A stretch of DNA of 64,000 bases, taken from the NCBI RefSeq assembly GCF_026168105.1, contig NZ_LBMW01000006.1:124001-188000 (forward strand), given 5' to 3'. Position 1 is the stretch's first letter, and every line of letters begins with the position of its first letter. The position numbers and the translations under genes are program-made. The DNA is from Streptomyces hygroscopicus. Its GTDB lineage: Bacteria; Actinomycetota; Actinomycetes; Streptomycetales; Streptomycetaceae. This document shows positions 34,693-41,593 of the stretch, one piece after another. Below the pieces are notes generated by a model. That model worked only from the letters and a program-made list of their open reading frames with translations, searched no databases and was not told the DNA's origin.

Positions 34693-34715
34693 CTGACAGG
34701 CCAAGGGGCTGTCAG
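34693..34715. promoter_or_regulatory. Inverted repeat between XRE gene and divergent small gene
   Basis: CTGACAG (34693-34699) and CTGTCAG (34709-34715) with a 9-nt spacer. A second palindrome CCCCGG/CCGGGG lies at 34645-34650 / 34660-34665. Both are between two divergent starts and could be autoregulatory sites. Confidence 0.5.
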
Positions 34716-34738
34716 ACCGAATGGGCAACGGAAGGGTT

Positions 34739-34939
34739 GTGACCGTGCTGACCCCGGCAGAGAAGCGAGAACTGATCAAGCAGTTAAGAGGACTTGGTGA
34801 GGAGCTGGCGGAGATCGCGCGTCGAGCTAACGCCTTGGTCATCGCCCTTGCGCCTGCTGCCGAACCAGGTCCTCCAACTGGTCCATCCGCTCAGCAAGAC
34901 GGCGTACGTCCCGACGGACCTCCGAGAGGTACTCAGTGA
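34739..34939 (+). CDS. Small helical protein, 66 aa (uncertain)
   Basis: GTG 34739, preceded by GGAAGGG, encodes MTVLTPAEKRELIKQLRGLG... with an amphipathic helix (EELAEIARRANALVIAL) and a Pro-rich tail. The first 40 residues look like real coding sequence. Its last 101 bp overlap the end of the GntR gene in antisense, so the tail may be fortuitous. Short coiled proteins in this place occur in related elements; function unknown. Confidence 0.4.
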   Translation: MTVLTPAEKRELIKQLRGLGEELAEIARRANALVIALAPAAEPGPPTGPSAQQDGVRPDGPPRGTQ

Positions 34940-35210
34940 TCTGCTCGAACTCCGGGCTGCGCTTGGCGGATCTGCCTTCGCTCGGCAACGCGGCGAAGCT
35001 GCCCTTGCCCTGGTGAGAGATCGCGTAGCCATCCTCGCGGAGACGCGCGATGGCTTGCCGGGCGACGGTGCGCGATACGGAATGTTCCGCCATCAACTCT
35101 GTCTCTGACGGCAGCTTCTCTCCCGGTGCGAGTTCTCCGTCGCGGATCCGGCGCTTGAACTCGTCGGCGATCTGCAAGTACGCGGCCCGCCCGGCAGTGA
35201 AGTCGGCCAT
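34839..35210 (-). CDS. GntR-family repressor (KorSA-like) of transfer genes
   Basis: The 123-aa protein has a GntR winged helix: YLQIADEFKRRIRDGELAPGEKLPSETELMAEHSVSRTVARQAIARLREDGYAISHQGKGSFA (11-73), followed by a short coiled-coil dimer region (EQITEYLSEVRRDVRRLAERMDQLEDLVRQ). It lacks the large ligand domain, as in KorSA/KorA plasmid repressors. It is divergent from the transfer operon, and an ideal palindrome sits over that promoter, so repression of transfer genes is likely. The ATG at 35210 follows GAGAGGGG. Confidence 0.9.
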   Translation of the reverse strand: MADFTAGRAAYLQIADEFKRRIRDGELAPGEKLPSETELMAEHSVSRTVARQAIARLREDGYAISHQGKGSFAALPSEGRSAKRSPEFEQITEYLSEVRRDVRRLAERMDQLEDLVRQQAQGR

Positions 35211-35275
35211 AGCCCCTCTCCATGGTTGTCGTACCTAGTGCAGCACATCGCGCCGACAGACGTCGAGACAGTCAC

Positions 35276-35305
35276 TTGACACACCAAGTAGCACAGGTTC
35301 ATGCT
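35276..35305 (+). promoter_or_regulatory. Promoter of the AICE transfer operon
   Basis: TTGACA (35276-35281) is separated by 18 bp from CATGCT (35300-35305). This is the only consensus-like -35 in the region and lies 55-85 bp before the first gene of the transfer operon. Confidence 0.55.
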
Positions 35306-35316
35306 CTACTCCAAGA

Positions 35317-35335
35317 TGACGTACTAAGTACGTCA
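35317..35335. promoter_or_regulatory. GntR operator palindrome
   Basis: TGACGTAC-TAA-GTACGTCA is a perfect 8-bp inverted repeat just downstream of the predicted -10 box. Related half-sites (CAAGTAGC, CTAGTGC) occur at 35231-35292 near the divergent gntR start. Placement across the transcription start suits repression. Confidence 0.7.
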
Positions 35336-35360
35336 AGTTGATCGATTCGAGGAGCGCTTC

Positions 35361-35717
35361 ATGCGTCAGATTCCCGTCGACACCTCTGCCGCGACCGTGA
35401 TGGTCGCCAAGACCCCGCAGCCCAAGGTCAAGGACCGCCGTACGGGCGAGATCGCGACCGACGCCGAGACCGGCGCGAAGCTGATGACCGTGGACGTGAT
35501 GTTCGCGGCGAACGACCAAGTCGAGATCCTTTCCATCGCCGTCCCCGAACCCGGCATCTCCGGTGAGCTGTCCATGGGCACTCCGGTCGCGCTCACCGGC
35601 CTGATCGCCCGGCCCTGGGAGAACGACTTCAACGGCCAGAAGCGACATGGCATCGCGTTCCGCGCGGTCGCTGTCACCTCGCTCGCCGCCGGTGCCGCGA
35701 AGCCCAAGGCGGCCTGA
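35361..35717 (+). CDS. Small conserved AICE protein, OB-fold-like
   Basis: The 118-aa protein MRQIPVDTSAATVMVAKT... has alternating beta strands (LMTVDVMFAAND, VEILSIAVPEP, TPVALTGLIARPWE, HGIAFRAVAVTSL) with the pattern of an OB/SSB-like barrel and a short disordered tail. It is the first gene of the transfer operon, 2 bp before the FtsK-like gene. Proteins of this size and place recur in AICEs; ssDNA binding is my inference. Confidence 0.75.
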   Translation: MRQIPVDTSAATVMVAKTPQPKVKDRRTGEIATDAETGAKLMTVDVMFAANDQVEILSIAVPEPGISGELSMGTPVALTGLIARPWENDFNGQKRHGIAFRAVAVTSLAAGAAKPKAA

Positions 35718-35719
35718 CC

Positions 35720-37072
35720 ATGACCGCCTTCACAGTCGCGCTCGTGCTGGTCGTCGCCACTGCGGGTCTCCTGCGGTGGCGGCGCCCCGCCTGGTACTGG
35801 ATGACCTTCGGGGTCACCGTCGCCACGGTGCGGGTCCTGGTCCGCTACGCCTCGGTCATGGATGCCTGTGGGCTGACCGTCCCGCCCGCGCGCTGGCGCC
35901 TGGCCTTAGCCCGGGCGACCAATCGGCCCGTTCCGGAGTCTCGCCCGCCGCGCATCCTGCGGCTTCGACCGACCCGGACCGGCTTGGGCCTTCGGCTCAA
36001 GCTCCGGCCCGGCCAGGACGCCTTCGACGTCGCCGCCGCCACTGACCGGCTGCGGCACTCCTTCGGGATGTACGGCGTCACCTCGCGTGAGCTGCGCTCG
36101 GGCGTGGTCGAGGTGCGGATGACCGGCTACGACGTGCTCAAGCGGGTGCAGATGCCCGCCAACACCGACACGCGCCTGATGCGGGTCCCGGTCGCCCTGC
36201 GCGAGGACGGCTCGATCCACTACCGGGACTACCAGGCGATACCCCACGCGCTCACCCTGGGCGCCACCGAGTCCGGCAAATCCGTCTACCAGCGCAACCT
36301 GGTCGCCGGGCTGGCCCCGATGGATGTCGCCCTCGTGGGCATCGACTGCAAACAGGGGGTGGAACTGTTCCCACTGGCTCGCCGGTTCTCCGCACTCGCT
36401 GACAATCCCGATACCGCCGCCGAACTCCTCGACGCGCTCGTTACCCGCATGGAGGGCGTGTACCAGCTCATCCGCGCCGAGCAGCGCATCACCTCCGGCG
36501 TCCCCGACGCGGAGATCGCCGCTGACATCTGGGACCTGCCCGAGGATTTGCGCCCCACTCCGATAGTGGTCCTGGTCGACGAGGTCGCCGAACTCGCGCT
36601 GAGCACGAAGAAGAACGACCCGCGCCGTGACCGGATCATTAGGGCGCTGGTCCGTCTCGCCCAGCTCGGCCGCGCCGCTGGCATCTACCTCGAAATCTGC
36701 GGGCAGCGCTTCGGCTCCGAACTCGGCGACGGCATCACCATGCTCCGTGCCCAGCTCACCGGCCGGACCGCCCACCGCGTCAACGACGAAACCTCCGCCA
36801 AGATGGCTTTCGGCGATATCTCCGCGGACGCCGTCCTGGCTGCGATCCAGATCCCCGCGGAGATGCGCGGCGTCGCCATCGCGGGCGACTCTACCGGCGG
36901 CTGGCACCGCATCCGCGCCCCGCACACCTCGCTCCGCCAGGCCGTCAACACCTGCAACCGGCACGCCGACCTGACCCCGGACCTGCCCGAACTGGCACCG
37001 TTCCGGCCCGCGCTGACCGGTACTCCTGCGGCCCCGGTGCCGCTGTCCAAGACAGCTCCCGTCAGGGCCTGA
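35720..37072 (+). CDS. FtsK/SpoIIIE-type DNA translocase (TraB/TraSA-like)
   Basis: The 450-aa protein has an N-terminal membrane segment (residues 5-45), a linker domain and a RecA-like motor: Walker A GATESGKS (181-188) and Walker B PIVVLVDEVAEL (about 278-289), followed by RLAQLGRAAGIYLEICGQR, similar to the FtsK sensor region. In Streptomyces such proteins form hexameric pores that move double-stranded DNA between mycelia and are the sole essential transfer protein. It follows the OB-like gene by 2 bp. Confidence 0.93.
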   Translation: MTAFTVALVLVVATAGLLRWRRPAWYWMTFGVTVATVRVLVRYASVMDACGLTVPPARWRLALARATNRPVPESRPPRILRLRPTRTGLGLRLKLRPGQDAFDVAAATDRLRHSFGMYGVTSRELRSGVVEVRMTGYDVLKRVQMPANTDTRLMRVPVALREDGSIHYRDYQAIPHALTLGATESGKSVYQRNLVAGLAPMDVALVGIDCKQGVELFPLARRFSALADNPDTAAELLDALVTRMEGVYQLIRAEQRITSGVPDAEIAADIWDLPEDLRPTPIVVLVDEVAELALSTKKNDPRRDRIIRALVRLAQLGRAAGIYLEICGQRFGSELGDGITMLRAQLTGRTAHRVNDETSAKMAFGDISADAVLAAIQIPAEMRGVAIAGDSTGGWHRIRAPHTSLRQAVNTCNRHADLTPDLPELAPFRPALTGTPAAPVPLSKTAPVRA

Positions 37073-37152
37073 CCATCCCCTCCTTCGGTTGGCGTGACCG
37101 CCTTCGCGCCAAGTCCCTACCCCACCCATGCCTGATCACAGGAAGGACCCGG

Positions 37153-37269
37153 ATGTTCTGCGAGCACTGCGGCGATCTCGATGGCGCCGAGACCGGCATC
37201 GATCACGACGAACGCGACTGCCCCTGGTACCAGGCCGAAGCCGACGACACCGACAACCGGGAGGACTGA
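37153..37269 (+). CDS. Tiny zinc-ribbon-like protein, 38 aa
   Basis: ATG 37153, preceded by GGAAGGA, encodes MFCEHCGDLDGAETGIDHDE and ends DDTDNRED. A CxxC pair (residues 3-6) plus a later Cys suggest metal binding. It lies 80 bp after tra and 6 bp before the next small gene, consistent with an operon of small Spd-region proteins. Confidence 0.6.
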   Translation: MFCEHCGDLDGAETGIDHDERDCPWYQAEADDTDNRED

Positions 37270-37275
37270 CCCGCC

Positions 37276-37482
37276 ATGTGCCCCAACTGCGAGGACTTCG
37301 CCCGCACCGTGCTCCTGCTCGGCCAACTCGCCCTCTACGCCGACATGACCGGCGCAGACCTCGACTTCGTGGACGCCATCAGCCCCTCCTTGGCCGCCTC
37401 GCTGCCCGAGCCCCCGCCCGGCACGTTCCCGCCCGGCTACGACCCCAACGACGGCCCCGACTACCCCGCCGTGGGCTCCTGA
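37276..37482 (+). CDS. Small acidic protein of transfer operon, 68 aa
   Basis: MCPNCEDFARTVLLLGQLAL... begins with a CxxC pair (2-5) and a helix, and ends with a Pro-rich PPPGTFPPGYDPNDGPDYP tail. Its stop overlaps the DUF2637 start (TGATG), showing translational coupling. Function unknown. Confidence 0.65.
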   Translation: MCPNCEDFARTVLLLGQLALYADMTGADLDFVDAISPSLAASLPEPPPGTFPPGYDPNDGPDYPAVGS

Positions 37483-38171
37483 TGGCCCGCGCCGCCCTCC
37501 GCGTGGACGCCGTCCTGGTCCAGGCCATCATCGCCGGAGCCCTCTCCTTCGCCCACCTACACGACCTCGCCGCCGCTGCCGGGCAAGACGGATGGAAGGC
37601 ATGGGCCTACCCGGTCAGCGTCGACCTGCTCCTGGTCGCCGCCTGGCGACGCCTCCGCAGCGACGGCCCGTCCCGGCTCGCCTGGTCCTGGTTCCTGATC
37701 GCTCTGTTCGCCTCCCTCGGCGCGAACATCGCCACCGCCGGATTCCTCGACCTGGCCAACCCGCCCGGCCTGCTCCGCCTCGGCATCGCCGGATGGCCCG
37801 CCCTCGCCTTCCTCGGCGGCACCCTCCTCGCACACTCGGCCAAGCACCCCGCGCCGGTTCCGCCGACACCCGCCCCGAGCCAGGGAGCCGACACCGTCAC
37901 CGAGCCGGCGCCGCAGACGGAACCCGAACCGGCGCCAGAGACCGAGACCACATCGGCCCCGGCAGACGAAACCCCCGCCGCTCCTGCCGCCGTCTGTGTC
38001 CCGGCTCCGGCCCCGGCGCCTGCGGTTCCGGCGGTGCTGGTCGACCACGCCCGCAAAGTCGCCGACGAATACCGCACCCGAACCGGCTCCCCGATCGACA
38101 CCGACACCCTGCGCACCCGCCTCGGCGTCCCGCCCCACCTCGCCGACGCCATCGCCGCCCACCTCGCCTGA
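37482..38171 (+). CDS. DUF2637 membrane protein (Spd-like)
   Basis: The 229-aa protein has four hydrophobic helices in the first 115 residues (AIIAGALSFAHLHDLAAAAGQ; WAYPVSVDLLLVAAW; SWFLIALFASLGANIATAGF; WPALAFLGGTLLAHS), the DUF2637 pattern. A Pro/Glu/Ala-rich linker (120-190) leads to a C-terminal helical domain (VLVDHARKVADEYRTRTG...LRTRLGVPPHLADAIAAHLA) that looks like a winged-helix DNA-binding unit. It is typically found beside AICE/plasmid tra genes; a role in intramycelial spread is inferred. Confidence 0.85.
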   Translation: MARAALRVDAVLVQAIIAGALSFAHLHDLAAAAGQDGWKAWAYPVSVDLLLVAAWRRLRSDGPSRLAWSWFLIALFASLGANIATAGFLDLANPPGLLRLGIAGWPALAFLGGTLLAHSAKHPAPVPPTPAPSQGADTVTEPAPQTEPEPAPETETTSAPADETPAAPAAVCVPAPAPAPAVPAVLVDHARKVADEYRTRTGSPIDTDTLRTRLGVPPHLADAIAAHLA

Positions 38172-38192
38172 CCTGAAAGGAGACCACCGGCC

Positions 38193-38384
38193 ATGCCCTC
38201 CCGCGAGCACTTCCACTCCGTGATGCAGATCGGCCCGGTGCAGATCGGCACCCACCGCGACCGCAACGGCCAGACCAAACACGCCGCCGTGTGCACCGCC
38301 GATCGCTGCGGCTGGTCCGCCGACTTCTCAAGCCAGTCCGCCGCGCAGCTCGCCGCCCGCACCCACCGCTGCCGCGTCCGCTAG
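38193..38384 (+). CDS. Mobile element transfer protein (SpdA-like), 63 aa
   Basis: MPSREHFHSVMQIGPVQIGT... is a compact basic protein with VQIGTHRDRNGQTKHAAVCTADRCGWSADF, holding two Cys and several His that could bind a metal. AAAGGAG lies 5 bp ahead of the ATG. This is a family repeatedly seen between DUF2637 and SpdD genes in AICEs. Exact role unknown. Confidence 0.75.
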   Translation: MPSREHFHSVMQIGPVQIGTHRDRNGQTKHAAVCTADRCGWSADFSSQSAAQLAARTHRCRVR

Positions 38385-38397
38385 GAGACCACCCGCC

Positions 38398-38553
38398 ATG
38401 CAGGTCCCCCTCTGGCTCGCCCTGATCGTCGTCGGCTACCTCGGCGTCAAGCTCATCCGCCCGCCCTGGTGGCTCGTCGCCGTCCTGCTTCTGGGCGGCT
38501 ACCTCCTCGCCGACAGCATCTTCGCCCCCGTGATCAACACCGCCGTCAAGTAA
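38398..38553 (+). CDS. Tiny two-helix membrane protein, 51 aa
   Basis: ATG 38398, preceded by AGGAG, encodes MQVPLWLALIVVGYLGVKLI and a second helix WWLVAVLLLGGYLLADSIFA, ending NTAVK. It is spaced 13 bp after the transfer protein and 24 bp before the SpdD gene, all with good ribosome binding sites. Likely part of the spread machinery. Confidence 0.72.
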   Translation: MQVPLWLALIVVGYLGVKLIRPPWWLVAVLLLGGYLLADSIFAPVINTAVK

Positions 38554-38577
38554 CCACCCCAAGAAGGGAGATCGACA

Positions 38578-38892
38578 ATGCTCCGGCCCAAAGTCCCGAC
38601 GATGCCCACACCGACCGGCATCGTCACACCGCCCGCCGTCATCGAGCCGACCACCGTGGTGAAGCCATCAACGGCTCCCTCGCCCGCTCCCGTCGCCCCG
38701 GCCCCTAAGCGACCCACCATCCAGCTCACCCCCGGCGCCGTGCTCGCCCTCGCGGGCGGCGGCACGGCCGTGGTCCTGGTCGTCGGTACCGTCCTGGTCT
38801 CCATGCTCCTCGCGGTCGCCATCACCGCCGCCTCGGTCGCCGTCTGCGCCCTGGTCCTCCGCTCGCTCATGTCCTCGCAGCACCGCCGCTGA
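38578..38892 (+). CDS. SpdD-like spread protein, 104 aa
   Basis: The protein has a Pro/Thr-rich N-terminus (1-48, MLRPKVPTMPTPTGIVTPPA) and two adjacent hydrophobic helices (about 53-77 and 80-96), ending in a basic SSQHRR tail. This is the layout of Streptomyces plasmid SpdD proteins, which act with TraB in spreading the element among hyphal compartments. GGGAG precedes ATG 38578. Confidence 0.82.
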   Translation: MLRPKVPTMPTPTGIVTPPAVIEPTTVVKPSTAPSPAPVAPAPKRPTIQLTPGAVLALAGGGTAVVLVVGTVLVSMLLAVAITAASVAVCALVLRSLMSSQHRR

Positions 38893-38893
38893 A

Positions 38894-38945
38894 CGGTCTC
38901 AGAAGCGACGCACAAGCCGCCAGCACGCCGCCGCCCCTGAGACCG
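38894..38945 (+). repeat. Hairpin element 1 flanking the GGDEF gene
   Basis: Arms CGGTCTCAG (38894-38902) / CTGAGACCG (38937-38945) enclose a 34-nt loop that holds GCACAAGCCGCCAGCACG and CCGCC. The stop of spdD is at the left base. A hairpin with the same loop motif but different arms lies after the GGDEF gene (39545-39583). Confidence 0.75.
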
Positions 38946-38985
38946 GTATCGGCAAGCCAACCGCCATCGCCAAAGGGAGAACGTC

Positions 38986-39537
38986 ATGGACCTGCACATA
39001 GCCACGACCGTGGCGCCGTTACTCGGCTGGGCCGTGCACGGCAGCATCCTCGCCCACCGCCTCGCCTCCGCCCGCCGCGACCCACTCACCGGCCTGCACA
39101 CCCGCGCCGGATGGACCGCCCGCGCCGAACACTGCATCCGCCGGCACCCGCACGCCGCCGTCCTCCTGGTCGACCTCGACCACTTCAAGACCCTGAACGA
39201 CACCCACGGCCACGCCGCCGGGGACGCCGCCCTGGTCGAGACCGCCGACCGGCTGCGCACCTGGTGCGGACGCAACGGCACCGCTGGCCGCTTGGGCGGA
39301 GACGAGTTCGTCGCCGTGGTCCCGGACCTGGCCGCCGCCGATATCGACGCGCTCACCGCCACACTTCACCGGCCACTGCCCTACGACGGCGCATCTCTGC
39401 CGCTGGCCGCCTCCGTCGGCTCCTGCGCCCTCGCCGATCTGCCAGTGCGCACCCTGACCGACGCGCTCGCCGCCGCCGACGCAGCCATGTACGCGACCAA
39501 AGGCCGTAGCCGCCGGAGCTCCCGGATCTCCCGCTGA
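38986..39537 (+). CDS. GGDEF-domain protein (putative diguanylate cyclase)
   Basis: The 183-aa protein has a short N-terminal hydrophobic helix (about 7-25) and a nearly complete GGDEF domain: DPLTGLHTRAGW, LLVDLDHFKTLNDTHGHAAGD and RLGGDEF (104-108 intact), ending MYATKGRSRR. The catalytic residues seen in active cyclases are present, so c-di-GMP synthesis is plausible; no RxxD inhibitory site is visible upstream of GGDEF. In Streptomyces c-di-GMP holds back sporulation through BldD. GGGAG precedes ATG 38986. Its location inside the transfer operon is notable. Confidence 0.88.
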   Translation: MDLHIATTVAPLLGWAVHGSILAHRLASARRDPLTGLHTRAGWTARAEHCIRRHPHAAVLLVDLDHFKTLNDTHGHAAGDAALVETADRLRTWCGRNGTAGRLGGDEFVAVVPDLAAADIDALTATLHRPLPYDGASLPLAASVGSCALADLPVRTLTDALAAADAAMYATKGRSRRSSRISR

Positions 39538-39544
39538 CCGGCCA

Positions 39545-39583
39545 CCGGGTGGCGCACAAGCCGCCAAGCACGCCGCCACCCGG
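39545..39583 (+). repeat. Hairpin element 2 flanking the GGDEF gene
   Basis: Arms CCGGGTGGCG (39545-39554) / CGCCACCCGG (39574-39583) enclose a 19-nt loop CACAAGCCGCCAAGCACGC, matching element 1 apart from one inserted A. The arms differ but the loop is conserved, suggesting selection on the loop. Confidence 0.78.
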
Positions 39584-39622
39584 GGCCGTTCCTTCCAACC
39601 GCAATCGAAAGGAACCACCATC

Positions 39623-39805
39623 ATGGCCCACCGAATCCCGCCCACAGCGAGGATCTGCCCGGCCTGCGACGGCTTCGCCTCCGTCGCCATCACCCTCGGT
39701 GGCCGCGACACCCACGGCCATCTCCGCACCATCACCGCCCACTGCCCGGCCTGCCACGGCACCGGCACGGCCCGTCGCGTACGGCTGCAGGAGGTGAACT
39801 CCTGA
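39623..39805 (+). CDS. Small zinc-finger protein, 60 aa
   Basis: MAHRIPPTARICPACDGFAS... contains CPACDG and CPACHGTG, two CxxC pairs 30 residues apart as in DnaJ-type zinc fingers. AAAGGA lies upstream of ATG 39623. The stop overlaps the next start by one base (TGATG). Such proteins sit just before rep in many AICEs; role unknown. Confidence 0.75.
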   Translation: MAHRIPPTARICPACDGFASVAITLGGRDTHGHLRTITAHCPACHGTGTARRVRLQEVNS

Positions 39806-40017
39806 TGCCTCGACGCTGGAGCCGCGGAGTCGACCGCATCCTGTCCGACGGACTGGACGGCGAGTACGACCGCTTGAAGAAGACCGCCAAAGCCCACCAG
39901 GTGCACGACACTCAGCGAACGGCAAAGCCCGCCCGCAGTGGCCGCACCCCCAACAACGGGTCCGCCCCCGCCAGCAACAACGCCAACACCCCGCAGAAGC
40001 GAGGATGGCGCCGTTGA
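39805..40017 (+). CDS. Small basic protein upstream of rep, 70 aa
   Basis: MPRRWSRGVDRILSDGLDGE... is rich in Arg, Lys, Asn and Gln, with a helix DGEYDRLKKTAKAHQVHD and a disordered basic tail ending KRGWRR. It is preceded by an excellent GGAGGTGA and overlaps the rep start by 13 bp. Probably nucleic-acid-binding; no family recognised. Confidence 0.65.
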   Translation: MPRRWSRGVDRILSDGLDGEYDRLKKTAKAHQVHDTQRTAKPARSGRTPNNGSAPASNNANTPQKRGWRR

Positions 40018-41393
40018 TCCCCGAGACACTCAGGGACCCCGCCACCCTCGGCGACCTGCTGAGGGTGGCTTCGGCTCCCGACTTCCACCGCTGGGAAGAC
40101 CAGATCCGCCGCACCGGAGGCTGCGCCAACCCCATCCGCCTGCGTGGCTGGACACTTCACAAGGACAAGGTCAGCGGCGAGACCCTGCACCACTACAACA
40201 CCGAGAACGAGCCCGGCGGATGCCTGCGCATTGCCTGCGGCAACCGCCGTGCCTCCCGCTGCCCTTCCTGCGCCTTCACCTACGCGGGCGACACCTACCA
40301 CCTCATCCGCGCGGGCCTGGCCGGAGACGACCGCCGGGAGATCCCCACCACCGTCCGCGACCACCCCCGCGTCTTCGCCACCCTCACCGCCCCATCCTTC
40401 GGCCAGGTCCACAACCGTCCCGACCGAGGCAACTGCCGCTGCGGGACCCGGCACCCCGCCGACGATCCCGCCCTCGGCACCGCCCTCGACCCGGAGACAT
40501 ACGACTACGCGGGCGCCGTCCTCTTCAACAACCACGCGGGCGATCTCTGGCAGCGCTTCACCACCCGACTGCGTCGCGAGATCGCTGCCCGCGCTGGGCT
40601 CACCCGCCGCGAGCTTGCCGAGCACCTGCGGGTCTCGTACGGCAAGGTCGCCGAGTTCCAGAAGCGCGGTGCCCTCCACTTCCATGCCGTGATCCGCCTC
40701 GACGGCCCAGAAGGACCGAACAGCCCGCCCCCGGCCTGGGCGACGATCGATCTCCTCGCCGACGCGATCCGAGCAGCTGCCGCGCACTCGTACACATCGG
40801 TCTCGGTCCCGGCCGCCGAGGACCAACCGGCCCGTACGTTCCGCTGGGGCGCCCAACTCGACGTCCGGCCCGTGAAGGCCTTCGGCGACGGCTCCGAGAT
40901 CACGGAACAGGCCGTCGCGTCCTACGTCGCCAAATACGCCACCAAGGCCGCCGAGAACACCGGCAGCCTGGACCGCCGCATCGGCGAACTCTCCGAACTC
41001 GACCGCCATCAGGTCCCCGACCACACCCGGCGCCTCATCGAGGCCTGCAAGATGCTCGACCCGCTGTACCCGGAGCGCCGCCTGTGGGCCTGGGCGCACA
41101 TGCTCGGCTTCCGCGGCCACTTCTCCACCAAGTCCCGCCAGTACTCGACCACCCTCGGCGCCCTCCGCCAGGAACGCGCCGACTACCGCGCCGCCCAGGA
41201 ACGGCAAGCGCTCGGCCTGGACGACTGCGAGCCGGACACCGTCCTGGTCCTGGCCGACTGGCAGTACGCCGGACACGGCCACACCCCCGGTGAATCCGCG
41301 CTCGCCGCCACCATCGCCCGTGACGTCCAGCTCAACCGCGAGACCGCTCGCGAGGCCCTACGCGACCGACTCACCGACGAAAGGGAGTGCTGA
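40005..41393 (+). CDS. RepSA-like HUH replication initiator
   Basis: The 462-aa protein has Cys-rich zinc-like motifs (CGNRRASRCPSC, and CRCGTRHP), an ALHFHAVIRLDG strand with the HxH metal site (His225/His227) and a downstream YVAKYATKAAE helix where the catalytic Tyr is expected (Y-x3-Y). This is the architecture of rolling-circle initiators RepSA/pSAM2. It nicks the double-strand origin to replicate the excised element. The ATG at 40005 overlaps the preceding gene; xis follows after 2 bp. Confidence 0.92.
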   Translation: MAPLIPETLRDPATLGDLLRVASAPDFHRWEDQIRRTGGCANPIRLRGWTLHKDKVSGETLHHYNTENEPGGCLRIACGNRRASRCPSCAFTYAGDTYHLIRAGLAGDDRREIPTTVRDHPRVFATLTAPSFGQVHNRPDRGNCRCGTRHPADDPALGTALDPETYDYAGAVLFNNHAGDLWQRFTTRLRREIAARAGLTRRELAEHLRVSYGKVAEFQKRGALHFHAVIRLDGPEGPNSPPPAWATIDLLADAIRAAAAHSYTSVSVPAAEDQPARTFRWGAQLDVRPVKAFGDGSEITEQAVASYVAKYATKAAENTGSLDRRIGELSELDRHQVPDHTRRLIEACKMLDPLYPERRLWAWAHMLGFRGHFSTKSRQYSTTLGALRQERADYRAAQERQALGLDDCEPDTVLVLADWQYAGHGHTPGESALAATIARDVQLNRETAREALRDRLTDEREC

Positions 41394-41395
41394 CC

Positions 41396-41593
41396 ATGGC
41401 CTCAGAGCTGCCGAACCGGTTCCTGACCCCTGAGGACCTGGTCGAGATGTTCGAGCTCCCCAGCGTCGAGACGGTCTACCAGTGGCGCCGGAAGCACAGC
41501 GGCCCGCGCGGCTTCCGGGTCGGCCGGCACCTGCGCTTCGACCCGGAGGACGTACGGGCCTGGGTGGACGCCCAGCTTGGGGAGGCTGCCTGA
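41396..41593 (+). CDS. xis: Excisionase (Xis), MerR-like HTH
   Basis: The 65-aa protein LPNRFLTPEDLVEMFELPSVETVYQWRRKHSGPRGFRVGRHLRFDPEDVRAWVDAQ is a typical winged-helix excisionase/AlpA-type recombination directionality factor. The ATG at 41396 has GGGAG upstream; 41387 is an alternative GTG. The stop overlaps the integrase start by 3 bp (ATGA), so the two are co-translated, as in pSAM2. Confidence 0.92.
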   Translation: MASELPNRFLTPEDLVEMFELPSVETVYQWRRKHSGPRGFRVGRHLRFDPEDVRAWVDAQLGEAA

